This document shows positions 35,697 through 45,803 of a DNA stretch of 58,885 nt, piece by piece. Location of the stretch: contig NZ_JRFC01000008.1 in NCBI RefSeq assembly GCF_000769075.1, forward strand, positions 1 through 58,885, given 5' to 3'. The position numbers and the translations under genes are program-made. This DNA comes from Porphyromonas sp. COT-290 OH3588. GTDB taxonomy: Bacteria; Bacteroidota; Bacteroidia; Bacteroidales; Porphyromonadaceae. Below the pieces are notes generated by a model that was not told where the DNA came from, searched no databases, and worked only from the letters and a program-made list of their open reading frames with translations. Each line of letters starts with the position of its first letter. The stretch's first letter is position 1.

Positions 35697-38600
35697 TTAT
35701 CGAATGACGAGCTTGCTATCCGTCTTGCCGATCTGTACGATATAGACGCCTGCCTCTAGATCTGCCAACGACCAACGCCATTCGTCTGTTTCGGGCATTC
35801 TAACCTCTCGGACGATACGCCCTGCCAAAGACATGAGCCGAATAGTCGTCCCGGGAGCAACACCCGAGATGGTGACGAAGTCATGCGCTGGGTTTGGATA
35901 GAGTACTCCCTGAGAGAGTTGCCGCTCAGTAAGAGAGGTGTTTTGCTTGAGGCTCACTTTCACCCTACTATCGTCCTCTATCTCGAATTTGTATGGTGCC
36001 GCAAGTGGCTGACCATTCACCTTGACGGAATCGACTATATAGCCCTTATCGGGAGAAATGACTAGTGTAAGCATTGTGCCAGACTCAACGGCATCTAGAT
36101 CCACTGCTTCTGGTATGCTGATCTTGCCGTGCTCTAGCTTTGGGAGCCATACACGATAGGTATTCTTGGCAAAGACAGCCACGACTTTGGTGTCTGCCAC
36201 TACGATGAAGTACTTGCTATGGGTAATATCTTTTTCGTTTGCCATTAGGCTCTTGAGCCTATAGTGCTTGTGAGGATTGGCGACGATACTGAACGGGGTG
36301 CCAGCTGCTACTTGATTTAGATCCTCGGCTCCCCTTAGAGTGATCTCTCCTTCGCCCTGCACTTCTCTCGTTACTCGGTAGATATTTGGCTCGAAGGTTG
36401 CCTTGACGAATGTCTTATCGAGGATTGTAATCTCCGTATTGTTTTCTATCTCTTTCTCATTGACCGTGATGGAAACGAGTCTATGCCCCGGGGAAGGGCT
36501 AGCCTGTACGATTAGTTTCGTACCGTAGGGTACATCATCTAGGTCGTCATAGCCTATAAGGTCTAGTCTACCTTCGCCTTTGGTATAATCGAATACGCGA
36601 AAGTTTTTCTTCTCAAACACGGCAACGACCTTGGTGTCGGATGTTACGGTGAACCGACGCCGTGTCTTGATTACTTTGTCATTTGCCATAAGACTTTTGA
36701 GTCTGTGTCCCCGATCCACATGTGCATCTACACTCAGGGTCATGCACTCTTGCACCGAGTCGAGGTCAATGTTTGGTATGTCGATCTTGCCACCCTCGTT
36801 GCTCTCTAGGGTTACTTGATAAGTTTTTGGGGTGGAGGGTGGAGCTGGATTGAGGATCGTTAGTTCATATCTGGGGGTAAATGCCGACCAAATATCAAAA
36901 TCTTCCCCATTGAAGTTGGCTGAGATATGTATGTGATAGGTGCGATTGGCTGGTATTCTGTCGAAGACAGATGCTGCGATCGCGGCTCTCGTCTCCTCAA
37001 CTGTCTTGATGCCCCTGTCAAAATCAAGGGTATCACTTTGCCCCAAATGGTATTTTGCTCCCGTTGTTGGGTCTACGAGTGAGTAGTCTATTACACCCTT
37101 GTAGGGCATCAAATTCTCGTTAACTATGGGACAGGCGATGGAGAGCACATTGTCTGCTAATTTGCTGACATCTAGTATCCGATCGTTGAGGAGCGATGAT
37201 CCTAAGCGAATCTCGAGGGGGGCGGGGGTTTCTCTACGCTGTTTGTCTAGATGCCGGTCTATAGTGTACGGATAAACAAGGTGTGGTCTGCTATCGCAAT
37301 CGATTACTTGTATGCGGTATTGCCCAAAAGGATTCTCTATAGGGTAAACCTTGCCGGGGATAACCTCTTTCGTACCATCGGCATACTTGATAAATCTAGA
37401 TGGGACAATGAAAGAGAATGTTACATCGTAGATACCTTCCTCTAGGTCGATTGGGGATGGATCTAAATACGAAATAAGGTGATTGAAGGTAGCATGACCA
37501 AAGAACTGATATGTCTCCGTTGAGATATCCCTATTTATCCCATCGGTATTTGTTAGATTGAAGTTAATGTAGCCCAAGCCTGTAGAGAAGTCTGTTGTGT
37601 TGGATATGGCAAGTTGAGTACTGCCAAATATATTTGTCCATATTTCCATTGTTTCCAATGGCGCTTGGGTCATAACTAACTTAGCCTCTCGAGGAGATGT
37701 ATCTAATAGGATTTTGCCCTCTCGCACCTCCAATGATAGAGGCGAGCCATTGCCAACCTCTATCCAATTGTTGGGGCTGGTATTCTTTTGCCGACCGAGC
37801 GAGTCGGGAATAAACTCTCTACAAATGGCTACGATTTGGTACGATCCATCCGAGAGCGTAGGCGCAAGCGTGATTGAGTCTTGCAAAGGAGGGTAGCAAA
37901 GTCTTCGGCCGATTTCCTTCAAGGTGCAGTGAGAGGCATATTGTTTCACCTCGTTGCCCTCCTCGTCCCTCAGAGAGTAAGCAATCTCTCCCCGGTAGGA
38001 TCTCGTCAAACCATTGCCCAGCCTTTTTAGGTTAATGCCAATCTTCCTAGATGATAGGTCTGTAGTTCTGCTGTCAAACTCTAAGCCGCCTCCATGAATG
38101 AATGAGAATTGTGCGGGACTCTCTGCAAATGCTTCGACTCCATCTTTGTCGGGACGCAATAGGATAATATCTTGCTTTTGGGTGTACCACATTTGTCCCA
38201 TCCCTGCTTCATAAGGATGCGAAAACATGAAACTTAGGGCAAAATAGCCATTGCTCGAGCCTCTCCAACCCCAGTTGGCATGGAGATAGCCGTTTTCATC
38301 ATAGCCATCTATGACCCAAGTATGTCCAGGTCCGCCTCTGGACTCTGAGATGATAATCGGGTAGTCGCGGTCTAGTTCGTTCTGTATCGCAGATAGAAAA
38401 TCTGCATGAGGTGTATGACTATGGTTAAGGAACGAAACATGGTAGGAGAAGTGCTTGTGAAGTGCTTGGGCTGCGTTCTCACTGGAGGCTCCACTTCCTC
38501 CATATTTCTCCGCATTATAGTTCGTATTGACTGCGATACCCACATCGTGCATGAGTTTGGCGACGGCATTCCCTTGTTTTTCTGTCCAAAATCCCTCCTT

Positions 38601-39296
38601 GTACGACCTGTCATATTCCCATCGCTCTTGGTACTTATATTCGTCTATCATCTCGTCCCATTCATAGACAGATTGGCTAAAGTCCTCGCTCAACTGTCTA
38701 ACCGACCACAACTCTGTGGGGTAGGTATTGGAGCCTTTACCGCGAATGGGCCATTTGTGGTAGTACATTACTTGGGCCATAGCAGTGGCGACACACCCCG
38801 TTACGGTGGGTTCTTGCTCGTGGGTGCGTGGGGTTTGATCGTTGAATGGCTCGTCTTGCCCCCAAATACAAGTCAAAAGAGGCCCCTTGATAACCTTGGG
38901 GTGTGGTTGGGGATTTGAGGAGGGAATACCAAAAGTCTGAGGAGTACTGGACAGAGCCTTAACCTGAGCCTTGTGGGCATCAAGTAGTGCAGCCAGCTGA
39001 ATGGGGAGCTCATTGGCTTTGAGCTGACCCGACTCTGAGTAGCCGAGTATGGGTGTCGTCCTATCATCGCCCGAGATGATGACGAAGCCCGAGTGGTCGG
39101 TATCGTTGAAGATGTAGTACGCTGGCGGAGTGCCTTGGGTTTGCTCCGCTTGTGCGAGCCTTAGTTCGCTCGCTTTATTGATCTTGACATAGCGTTCGGC
39201 TAGGCGCATCGCCTGCTCTCGCCCTATGGGACCTGCTATACTACTGCAAAAGAGTAGTAGATGGCACAGGAGTAGTAGAGATCGTCTGAGTGTCAT
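35697..39296 (-). CDS. C10 family cysteine peptidase with T9SS sorting domain
   Basis: A secreted streptopain-like cysteine protease of 1199 residues. In order: signal peptide (about 1-21), Spi/propeptide domain (about 22-135, with GFVIISGDDR), peptidase C10 domain with Cys168 (VTGCVATAMAQVMYYHKWP), His325 (GHTWVIDGYD) and Asn341-Trp342 (ANWGWRG), a long beta-rich middle (about 360-825), four tandem repeats of 72-74 residues (about 826-1119) ending in strands such as TKVVAVF, and a T9SS C-terminal sorting domain (1132-1199, LYPNPAHDFVTI). It resembles PrtT of P. gingivalis in plan. The sorting domain implies export by T9SS and surface attachment. Confidence 0.94.
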   Translation of the reverse strand: MTLRRSLLLLCHLLLFCSSIAGPIGREQAMRLAERYVKINKASELRLAQAEQTQGTPPAYYIFNDTDHSGFVIISGDDRTTPILGYSESGQLKANELPIQLAALLDAHKAQVKALSSTPQTFGIPSSNPQPHPKVIKGPLLTCIWGQDEPFNDQTPRTHEQEPTVTGCVATAMAQVMYYHKWPIRGKGSNTYPTELWSVRQLSEDFSQSVYEWDEMIDEYKYQERWEYDRSYKEGFWTEKQGNAVAKLMHDVGIAVNTNYNAEKYGGSGASSENAAQALHKHFSYHVSFLNHSHTPHADFLSAIQNELDRDYPIIISESRGGPGHTWVIDGYDENGYLHANWGWRGSSNGYFALSFMFSHPYEAGMGQMWYTQKQDIILLRPDKDGVEAFAESPAQFSFIHGGGLEFDSRTTDLSSRKIGINLKRLGNGLTRSYRGEIAYSLRDEEGNEVKQYASHCTLKEIGRRLCYPPLQDSITLAPTLSDGSYQIVAICREFIPDSLGRQKNTSPNNWIEVGNGSPLSLEVREGKILLDTSPREAKLVMTQAPLETMEIWTNIFGSTQLAISNTTDFSTGLGYINFNLTNTDGINRDISTETYQFFGHATFNHLISYLDPSPIDLEEGIYDVTFSFIVPSRFIKYADGTKEVIPGKVYPIENPFGQYRIQVIDCDSRPHLVYPYTIDRHLDKQRRETPAPLEIRLGSSLLNDRILDVSKLADNVLSIACPIVNENLMPYKGVIDYSLVDPTTGAKYHLGQSDTLDFDRGIKTVEETRAAIAASVFDRIPANRTYHIHISANFNGEDFDIWSAFTPRYELTILNPAPPSTPKTYQVTLESNEGGKIDIPNIDLDSVQECMTLSVDAHVDRGHRLKSLMANDKVIKTRRRFTVTSDTKVVAVFEKKNFRVFDYTKGEGRLDLIGYDDLDDVPYGTKLIVQASPSPGHRLVSITVNEKEIENNTEITILDKTFVKATFEPNIYRVTREVQGEGEITLRGAEDLNQVAAGTPFSIVANPHKHYRLKSLMANEKDITHSKYFIVVADTKVVAVFAKNTYRVWLPKLEHGKISIPEAVDLDAVESGTMLTLVISPDKGYIVDSVKVNGQPLAAPYKFEIEDDSRVKVSLKQNTSLTERQLSQGVLYPNPAHDFVTISGVAPGTTIRLMSLAGRIVREVRMPETDEWRWSLADLEAGVYIVQIGKTDSKLVIR

Positions 39297-39522
39297 ATCC
39301 GATGGCTGTTAAGTGTAGATATTGTATTTGTTTGTAAAGTTAAGCATATAAATTTGTTTGTATTCAAATATAAGGTCTATCTTGATGCTTGCAGGAGGTG
39401 AGAAAGTCAAAGGGGTGCTTTTGAGCGATATAGATTGGTGTTTAGACAGGTTCTGATCTATGACAACTTCCCTGCGATGACTACTCTTGTAGGGTCTAGC
39501 GTAGCCTTGTGTACACGGGCCA
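39297..39522. other. Leader region of the C10 peptidase gene
   Basis: No gene is supported and no full promoter consensus is found on the minus strand. The region is AT-rich near 39310-39370. A minus-strand open frame through it (39309-39560) has no recognisable feature. Confidence 0.35.
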
Positions 39523-39585
39523 GAAATTGATGGGAAGATCGAAAACTTTCTTCCCATCAATCCAAATAAATCTTCCCATCAATTT
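39523..39585. repeat. Cluster of CTTCCCATCAAT motifs (copy E fragment)
   Basis: The 12-mer CTTCCCATCAAT of the dispersed repeat occurs at 39549-39560 and 39572-39583, and inverted (ATTGATGGGAAG) at 39526-39537. No block 1 is found within 250 bp on either side, so this looks like a fragment or an independent site array. Confidence 0.65.
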
Positions 39586-39627
39586 GGAAAAGTTGTAGGG
39601 AAGATTTTTTTTGACTTCTACGAAAGG

Positions 39628-39670
39628 AAAAGCGGCTGCGACAAAATGAATTTTGCCACACCGCCTTTTT
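39628..39670. repeat. GGGCTGTGTCAAAATT palindromic element, copy 4 (diverged)
   Basis: AAAAGCGGCTGCGACAAAAT and ATTTTGCCACACCGCCTTTTT; the arm centres match the family but the GGGCTG end reads GCGGCTG. It is between the C10 peptidase leader and the 3' end of the epimerase gene and could terminate the latter. The remaining 39671-39839 holds no recognisable element. Confidence 0.65.
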
Positions 39671-39839
39671 GCAACTAAGTGTCAAGAGGTCTATTAGTTC
39701 GTCTGCCCTCGGCTGGAGCCGATGATCGAAGCTAGCGACGATATCCCTGCCGAGCCAATGTCGTAAGTAATCTCCGACGTTTACGTATCTCGGCATACGC
39801 CCCTACGGATTTGCCTCTCAATCCAAAGGCACCTTCGTG

Positions 39840-40865
39840 CTAGAAGAAGTACTTCATGCGCTCTTGGTCTTGCTCCTGCCATGCACGATAGGGTTCGGAG
39901 CGGTTGAGCAGATTGCGCTTGATGCGGTTGTGTAGTAGCCCTGCAGCCCAGCGCTTGTAAGACGGTATGGAGGCTACGACATCGGCATAGTAGCTCTCTA
40001 GTGTATCTTGGCGGAAGTTTAGGATCTTCTCTAGCTTGTCCGAGTCGGCATAGAACCCACAATGATAATTGCGCTCAGCGAAGGCTTTGTCGGGGAAGTC
40101 GAGTGCCCCCAAGCCATGTAGCTCGAAGTTCTTCGCTAGTAGCTCTCGATATGTGGTGCGACAGGCTTCTCCGCCGCCGAGGTTGAAGATGCGTCCCTTG
40201 AGTTCATCTCGATGCTCTAGGGCAAGCACGAGGGCTCGAGCCGTATCTCTAGGCGTCGTGATCTCGATAGGCGTATCAAGCGGCATATAAAACATTAGCT
40301 TGGAGATCTTGTGGTTGCCAGCACCCATAATCGCTGAGAGGCGGAAGATGCTCCACTCTAGACGGCTTGCCCTGACGACTTCTTCCAGCTTCACTTTAGA
40401 CGCACCATAGTTATCGCCGTACGAAGGCTTAAGCTCGTCGCTTACTCGTATGTTGGGTTTCTCTAGGCGATCGCCATAGACTGCGACAGAGGAGGTCGCC
40501 ACGATGAAGGCTTCGGGGGAGTTTTTCTCGAGCGAAGCCACTAGATTAGCCGTACCGATGACATTGACGTTGTAGGTCAGCTCCTCATTCCCGTATGCCT
40601 TGGGCGGGATAATCGAGGCTGTATGGATACAGTAGTCTACACCTCTGGTTGCTTGTTGTAGATCTCGTGGCCGAGTCAGGTCGCCATAGAACACTTCGAT
40701 GCGCCCACGATACTTGTCGAAGAGTGCCATACTGCGAGCATTCTTGAGCTCGAATACACGTATGCGGTAGCGGAAGGGTTGCCCGGCTAGAGCCTTGAGT
40801 ACCTCTCTGCCCACTGTGCCAGCAGCTCCAGTGAGTAGTATTGTTGGTTTTGTCCGATTGATCAT
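39840..40865 (-). CDS. NAD-dependent epimerase/dehydratase (SDR)
   Basis: A 341-residue extended short-chain dehydrogenase. The NAD-binding loop TGAAGTVG is at residues 12-19, the catalytic pair Tyr153 and Lys157 is in YGASK, with the preceding Ser in VATSSVAVYG. The substrate, presumably a sugar nucleotide or isoprenoid-like compound, cannot be identified from the sequence. It stands alone between the C10 peptidase and clpB genes, both on the same strand. The C-terminal about 30 residues are basic and aromatic (RAWQEQDQERMKYFF). Confidence 0.88.
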   Translation of the reverse strand: MINRTKPTILLTGAAGTVGREVLKALAGQPFRYRIRVFELKNARSMALFDKYRGRIEVFYGDLTRPRDLQQATRGVDYCIHTASIIPPKAYGNEELTYNVNVIGTANLVASLEKNSPEAFIVATSSVAVYGDRLEKPNIRVSDELKPSYGDNYGASKVKLEEVVRASRLEWSIFRLSAIMGAGNHKISKLMFYMPLDTPIEITTPRDTARALVLALEHRDELKGRIFNLGGGEACRTTYRELLAKNFELHGLGALDFPDKAFAERNYHCGFYADSDKLEKILNFRQDTLESYYADVVASIPSYKRWAAGLLHNRIKRNLLNRSEPYRAWQEQDQERMKYFF

Positions 40866-40965
40866 AGATTATTCTTAATATCTAGTTGAATGTCTTCTAA
40901 AGAAACAACTCCTACATGAACACTTATGTTGAGCTATCTGGGCCTATGCCTCTACCCCAAAAGCG

Positions 40966-41014
40966 AGAGAGGCTAGCCGATAGCCCCACTCGGAGCATAT
41001 CGACTAGCCTCTCT
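40966..41014 (-). terminator. Terminator behind clpB
   Basis: Arms AGAGAGGCTAG-CGATA and TATCG-CTAGCCTCTCT (16 bp with one bulged base on each side) close a 15-nt loop, 22 nt after the clpB stop on the minus strand. No T run follows. Confidence 0.75.
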
Positions 41015-41035
41015 GGCAAATCTTACTTGGGTAGC

Positions 41036-43633
41036 CTAGCTATTGGTCTTGAAGGTGTAGCCAGCCTCGTCGGCGTCCATCACGATGCGTCCGCCGGGCT
41101 CCACGTCACCTCGGAGAATGCTTCGGCTAAGCTCGCTCAGGAGCCTGCGCTGGATTACTCGCTTCACGGGGCGAGCGCCAAACTCTGGGTCGTAGCCCTC
41201 GTGGGCTAGGCGGTCCACTAGGGCTGGCGTGTAGCTTAGCTCGATGCCATTGCCCGCAAGTGTCTTGATCGTAGAGGCGAGCTGTAGCTCTACAATCTGG
41301 CGTATCTCTGCCTCTCTGAGTGGTGTGAAGACAATCGTTTCGTCAATGCGGTTGAGGAACTCTGGGCGTAGAATGCGTTTGAGCATCTCTAGCACTTCGC
41401 TCGCTGTGCGGTCTAGTAGCTCCTCCTCATTGTCTGGGCGGAGCTCTGACATACGCTCACGAATGAGATCGCTACCCATATTGCTCGTCATGATGATGAT
41501 TGTATTCTTGAAATTGACCGTCCGACCCTTGTTGTCGGTTAGGCGTCCGTCGTCAAGCACTTGTAGTAGTACGTTGAAGACATCGGGGTGCGCCTTCTCG
41601 ATTTCGTCAAATAGTACCACTGAGTAGGGCTTGCGTCTAACAGCTTCGGTCAGCTGACCTCCCTCGTCGTAGCCCACATATCCCGGAGGCGCACCAACGA
41701 GCCTAGAGGCTGAGTGCTTCTCCTGATACTCGCTCATATCAATACGTGTGAGCATCTGCTCATCATCGAAGAGCACCTCTGCTAGAGCCTTAGCCAACTC
41801 AGTCTTACCTACCCCGGTTGTCCCAAGGAAGATGAAAGAACCAATCGGGCGCTTGGGGTCTTGCAAGCCAGCACGACTGCGGCGTACGGCCTCGGATACC
41901 GCATGTATGGCTGCCTCCTGCCCTACGACACGCTTGTGTAGCTCGGCTTCTAGGTTGAGTAGCTTCTCACGCTCGCCTTGTAGCATTTTGCCTACGGGGA
42001 TACCTGTCCAGCGAGATACGATCTCGGCAATATCCTCTGCATCGACTTCTTCGCGAATCATAGCCCCCGAGCCTTGCGCCTCGACAAGTTGCTTCTGATA
42101 GGTCTTGATCTCGGCTTCCTTATCTCGTAGCTTGCCGTAGCGTATCTCGGCTACCTTGCCGTAGTCGCCCGTCTGCTCGGCACGCTCGGCCTCGTATTTG
42201 AGTTGCTCGATGTCGATTTTCGCTTGCTGGATTTGGTTGATGAGGTCTTGCTCTTGCTTCCATTTGCCAAGACGACCCGCCTCCTGCTCCTTGAGCTCAG
42301 CGATCTCTCGCCCAAGGCTCTCGAGCTTGGGTTCGTCATGCTCTCGGCGAATGGCCTCACGCTCGATCTCGAGCTGCTTGATGCGTCTGCCTATCTCGTC
42401 CAGATCCTCGGGTAGAGAGTCCATCTGCATTCTCAAGCGTGCTGCCGCCTCGTCCATCAGGTCGATAGCCTTGTCGGGGAGGAATCGGTCGGTGATGTAG
42501 CGATCCGAGAGGCGTACTGCTGCAATGATAGCATCGTCCTTGATGCGTACCTTGTGGTGGTTCTCGTACTTCTCTTTGAGCCCTCGAAGGATCGAGATCG
42601 AGCTGAGCTCGTCTGGCTCCTCGACCATGACCATTTGGAATCTGCGCTCGAGTGCCTTATCCTTCTCAAAGTACTTCTGATATTCGTCGAGTGTCGTTGC
42701 GCCGATTGATCGCAGCTCACCACGAGCGAGAGCGGGCTTGAGGATATTGGCAGCGTCCATGGCGCCCTCGCTCTTGCCAGCTCCTACGAGTGTATGGATT
42801 TCGTCGATGAAGAGGATAATCTCGCCCTCGCTACGGCTCACTTCGTTCACCACGCTTTTGAGGCGCTCTTCAAATTCTCCTTTATACTTGGCCCCTGCAA
42901 TCAAGGCTCCCATATCGAGCGAGTAGACTTGCTTGCTCTTGAGGTTCTCTGGCACATCGCCTCGCACGATGCGGTAGGCCAAGCCCTCGGCAATGGCTGT
43001 CTTACCTACTCCCGGCTCACCGATGAGGATAGGGTTGTTTTTGGTGCGACGAGAGAGTATCTGTAAGACACGGCGTATCTCATCGTCACGCCCTATTACT
43101 GGGTCGAGCTTGCCATCTCTGGCTCTCTGGCATAGGTTGATCGCATACTTCTCGAGCGACTGATACTGCTCCTCTGCACTCTGACTCGTTACCTTGCTCC
43201 CACCTCTGAGCTCCGAGATAGCCTGCTTGAGCTCAGCCTCCTTGGCGCCGAAGTCTGCTTTGAGCATCTTAGCCACGGGGCTATCGACCGAGAGAAGTGC
43301 GAGCAAGATGTGCTCTAGGGCTACATATTCGTCTTGCATGTTGTGGGCGATGTCCTCAGCCTTGAGCAGAACTTCATTAGCCTTGTTGCTCAGATAGGGT
43401 TCTCCTCCCGATACCTTAGGGAGCTGAGCTAGTAGGGCGGTATTCGCCTCTGTCAGCCTCTGCACAGGGATCGAGAGCTTAGCTAGTAGGAACGGTAGTG
43501 GGCTACCCTCTAAGCTAAGCAAACTAGAGAGTAGGTGTGCTGGCTCTATGGCCTGCTGACCTGCTCTGCGCACCTGCTCCACAGCCTGCTGTAGAGCTTC
43601 TTGCGATTTGATTGTAAACTTGTTGATATTCAT
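41036..43633 (-). CDS. clpB: ATP-dependent chaperone ClpB
   Basis: Hexameric AAA+ disaggregase that works with DnaK to rescue aggregated proteins. The 865-residue protein shows the N domain ([17 protein letters not shown]), first AAA domain with Walker [10 protein letters not shown], the long coiled-coil M domain (about residues 405-530) that distinguishes ClpB from ClpA/ClpC, and second AAA domain with [10 protein letters not shown]. The end lacks the VGF-like ClpP loop. It is a single-gene unit. No CIRCE or other heat-shock operator is recognisable in its upstream region. Confidence 0.97.
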   Translation of the reverse strand: MNINKFTIKSQEALQQAVEQVRRAGQQAIEPAHLLSSLLSLEGSPLPFLLAKLSIPVQRLTEANTALLAQLPKVSGGEPYLSNKANEVLLKAEDIAHNMQDEYVALEHILLALLSVDSPVAKMLKADFGAKEAELKQAISELRGGSKVTSQSAEEQYQSLEKYAINLCQRARDGKLDPVIGRDDEIRRVLQILSRRTKNNPILIGEPGVGKTAIAEGLAYRIVRGDVPENLKSKQVYSLDMGALIAGAKYKGEFEERLKSVVNEVSRSEGEIILFIDEIHTLVGAGKSEGAMDAANILKPALARGELRSIGATTLDEYQKYFEKDKALERRFQMVMVEEPDELSSISILRGLKEKYENHHKVRIKDDAIIAAVRLSDRYITDRFLPDKAIDLMDEAAARLRMQMDSLPEDLDEIGRRIKQLEIEREAIRREHDEPKLESLGREIAELKEQEAGRLGKWKQEQDLINQIQQAKIDIEQLKYEAERAEQTGDYGKVAEIRYGKLRDKEAEIKTYQKQLVEAQGSGAMIREEVDAEDIAEIVSRWTGIPVGKMLQGEREKLLNLEAELHKRVVGQEAAIHAVSEAVRRSRAGLQDPKRPIGSFIFLGTTGVGKTELAKALAEVLFDDEQMLTRIDMSEYQEKHSASRLVGAPPGYVGYDEGGQLTEAVRRKPYSVVLFDEIEKAHPDVFNVLLQVLDDGRLTDNKGRTVNFKNTIIIMTSNMGSDLIRERMSELRPDNEEELLDRTASEVLEMLKRILRPEFLNRIDETIVFTPLREAEIRQIVELQLASTIKTLAGNGIELSYTPALVDRLAHEGYDPEFGARPVKRVIQRRLLSELSRSILRGDVEPGGRIVMDADEAGYTFKTNS

Positions 43634-43865
43634 CGTTTCGTTCTTTTGTTTTTACTTGCATCTAGGCAAACAGCGTTCCTAAGTGTAAATTTATGACAAA
43701 TTGGCTTAATTCTGGCTCGTAGTATCCTATATTTCAGACGTTTTTTCTGCTGCAAGTTCTATAAATAAACGCTTCTTATTGCTCGTTGTCCCTAATTATT
43801 TTGTGTTAATGCTTGATTGATGACCCAAGAACTTTACTCTCAAAACGAGAAAAATCACAGCAAAA
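43634..43865. other. Leader region between clpB and tRNA-Asn
   Basis: No gene and no full promoter for clpB is found. The AT-rich stretch contains no inverted repeat of note. Confidence 0.35.
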
Positions 43866-43897
43866 CTTGCACAATTGGATAATTGGATATATCTTTG
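43866..43897 (+). promoter_or_regulatory. Promoter of tRNA-Asn
   Basis: CTTG at 43866-43869 (one base off TTTG), a 20-nt spacer and TATCTTTG at 43890-43897. The start near 43904 is about 22 nt before the tRNA. The sequence ATCTTTGCA[n]GCAAAACAA is shared with the tRNA-Tyr promoter. Confidence 0.8.
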
Positions 43898-43925
43898 CAT
43901 CGCAAAACAAACCAATAGTGTTTCT

Positions 43926-43999
43926 GCTTTCTTAGCTCAGTCGGTTAGAGCATCTGACTGTTAATCAGAGGGTCCTTGGTTCGAGCCCAAGAGAAAGCG
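43926..43999 (+). tRNA. tRNA-Asn (GTT)
   Basis: A 74-nt tRNA with acceptor arms GCTTTCT and AGAAAGC, discriminator G, D arm GCTCAGTCGGTTAGAGC, anticodon loop CTGTTAA (anticodon GTT) and T arm TTGGTTCGAGCCCAA. It stands alone, on the opposite strand to its neighbours clpB and the CvfB-like gene. Confidence 0.96.
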
Positions 44000-44304
44000 C
44001 TTCTCTTTTTGTTTTTCATAGTAGATTGTGTGGTTGGCATAGGGCGTGAGTCTTGTGCCAATCTTTTTATTGCCCCTTGATAAACTTTATTCGCAAGCTC
44101 CAGAGTTACCTATCCAATGCCCAATATCATAGTTCCGAATGAAAGCACTTGAGATAGTTCTCCTCTATGTATTCTATCCGTTTCAAGCACAACTGAGGCG
44201 AAAATTAGGGTGCGAAACTCATACTTTTCTGTAAAAAAAACTGAATAAATAACGCTTGGTCTATATGCTTAGGAGGGCACGTCTGGTTGGATTGGCCAAT
44301 GGGA
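44000..44304. other. Gene-free stretch behind tRNA-Asn
   Basis: A T-rich tract after the tRNA (TTCTCTTTTTGTTTTT, 44001-44017) may end its transcript. I see no gene or repeat in the remainder. Confidence 0.4.
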
Positions 44305-44565
44305 TAGCTGGATTGAAGGACTGATTTTGGGGGATTGATGGACTAACCTGCCGAGGTGTGTCCACCAATTCCGAAAGATTGATGGGAAGAAATACAGAGA
44401 AAGAACCCAAAAAGCTATAAGATATCCTAGATTGCCGTCTTATGCGTTTGGTTTTTAGGTGATTATGTAGATTCGTTTTAAGGTGGGTGTTTTCGAGCGC
44501 CCGAGTGTGAAGTGCCCAAATGAGCTTGCGGCTAGTGGAGAGCTTGCTAGGGGCCAAATATGAGG
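44305..44565 (-). repeat. Dispersed intergenic repeat, copy C (inverted)
   Basis: Copy C on the minus strand. Block 1 (reads CCTCATATTTGGCCCCTAGC on minus) is at 44539-44565, block 2 at 44356-44391, start-to-start 174 bp. The second CCATCAAT is at 44334-44341, about 47 bp beyond the first, against 65-67 bp in the other copies. The middle shares GAAAACACCCACCTTAAAAC with copy D. It lies between tRNA-Asn and the CvfB-like gene. Confidence 0.75.
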
Positions 44566-44841
44566 TCTAGCCTCTATGACCAGTCTGACAACAATCGTGC
44601 CTCAAATAGTTAGAGATTTGCTAAGAAGTGTAAATCGTTTAGTGGATATTTTGGCACCTGCTGTTGGAGTAGGAGGGGAGCTCCACGGCCAACATCATAG
44701 CGGAGCGTGTGCTGTTGTAGGCAAATTACTGTATCGCTCGTATTGTATCCTCAAAAGATCCTATTATTAATTTGAATATAAGTGATTTAGTTGATCTTGT
44801 GGGTTTCGGTTATGATCACCTCTTTTTCCTCTGAAATACCT
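44566..44841. other. Gene-free stretch
   Basis: No supported gene; an open frame at 44576-44770 has no recognisable feature. TTAATTTGAATATAAG near 44770 resembles no promoter in full. Confidence 0.35.
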
Positions 44842-44882
44842 AAAAGGGCTGTAGCAAAAATTAATTTTGCCACAGCCCTTTT
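44842..44882. repeat. GGGCTGTGTCAAAATT palindromic element, copy 5
   Basis: AAAAGGGCTGTAGCAAAAATT and AATTTTGCCACAGCCCTTTT, almost perfectly self-complementary. It is 64 bp behind the CvfB-like gene on the minus strand; with A4/T4 ends it could terminate on either strand. Confidence 0.82.
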
Positions 44883-44946
44883 ATGGGCAATATGGATTGG
44901 GGCATAGTCTGTCGAGGTGCACAGAGAGCTAGCTCTGGTGATTAGA

Positions 44947-45801
44947 CTAGATGAGCTCTATACTGTTAGGGGTAAGCCTTAGCTTACGCTTCTTGTAGAG
45001 AGCGCCACAGACCATCTTGAAGCTCTTTTTGCTTAACCCCGTTAGACGAAGCACCTCCTCGGCTGGACTTTTGTCCCCGATAGGCAGCTTCCCTCCAGCG
45101 GCATGTAGTAGGCGCATCAGTTTGGTCATATCTCCATCAACACAATCGTAGCCTACGGGGCGTAGTGATAGGTCAATGCGTCCGTCCTCTCGAATTCGTG
45201 TCACATAGGCTGTGATGTTGTCGCCTCGCCTAAGCTCTTCGTCGTACTCTCCCTCATAGATGATACCCCAATGTATATGGTCTACGATACAGCGCAAGCC
45301 TGCATCGTTGCGCTCGTATGCTAGTGCCTGAACACGATCGCCGGGCGCATGGCTGGGCAGCACGTTGCCGATGTGCTTGTTGAGTTTGGCCGAGCCCACG
45401 ATTTTGCCGCTGATGCGATCTATATAGAGATGGACGACATAGGACTTGCCCTCTTCCATCTGCCCTTTCTGCTCGGCGAAGGGTACGAATAGGTCTTTGT
45501 GGATCCCCCAGTCTACAAAAGCTCCAGCTGAGGATAGGCCGACGCACTCTAGGTAGGCCGTTTCGCCAACCTGAGCATAGGGCTTGAGGGTCGTAGCAAT
45601 CAGGCGTCCCTCGTTGTCATGGTAGACGAAGACCTCGACCTTTTGCCCCACCTCGAGCCCTTGAGGCAGATAGCGTAGTGGGAGCAAGATGCCCGATTCA
45701 TTGTCCCACTCGAGGTAGGCACCGATAGACACAAGGCGTAGAACCTCTAGCTCGTTAATCCGCCCTATGTGATAGCGGCTCTGGTGTAGTTTGACTTCCA
45801 T
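44947..45801 (-). CDS. CvfB-like S1 RNA-binding protein
   Basis: A 284-residue protein of the CvfB/YitL family: S1 domains in tandem (about residues 8-65, 72-140 and 150-215, with GAYLEWDNESGILLPLRYLP and GAFVDWGIHKDLFVPF), then a winged-helix C-terminus (about 225-284). In Staphylococcus CvfB binds RNA and affects virulence genes; in Bacteroidota the role is unknown. The gene begins 2 bp after the stop of the PDZ/DUF4136 gene and is surely cotranscribed. Confidence 0.9.
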   Translation of the reverse strand: MEVKLHQSRYHIGRINELEVLRLVSIGAYLEWDNESGILLPLRYLPQGLEVGQKVEVFVYHDNEGRLIATTLKPYAQVGETAYLECVGLSSAGAFVDWGIHKDLFVPFAEQKGQMEEGKSYVVHLYIDRISGKIVGSAKLNKHIGNVLPSHAPGDRVQALAYERNDAGLRCIVDHIHWGIIYEGEYDEELRRGDNITAYVTRIREDGRIDLSLRPVGYDCVDGDMTKLMRLLHAAGGKLPIGDKSPAEEVLRLTGLSKKSFKMVCGALYKKRKLRLTPNSIELI

Positions 45802-45803
45802 AT

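Noticed and set aside
44261-44557. Short open frames running through the dispersed repeat (also 5684-5881 and 55330-55521) with similar translations such as FLPINL
   Set aside because: The likeness between translations follows from the nucleotide repeat; copy B breaks the frame early and starts are not shared. I treat the element as non-coding.
44576-44770. Open frame of 64 codons behind repeat copy C
   Set aside because: No homology I can recognise and no promoter or ribosome-binding context.
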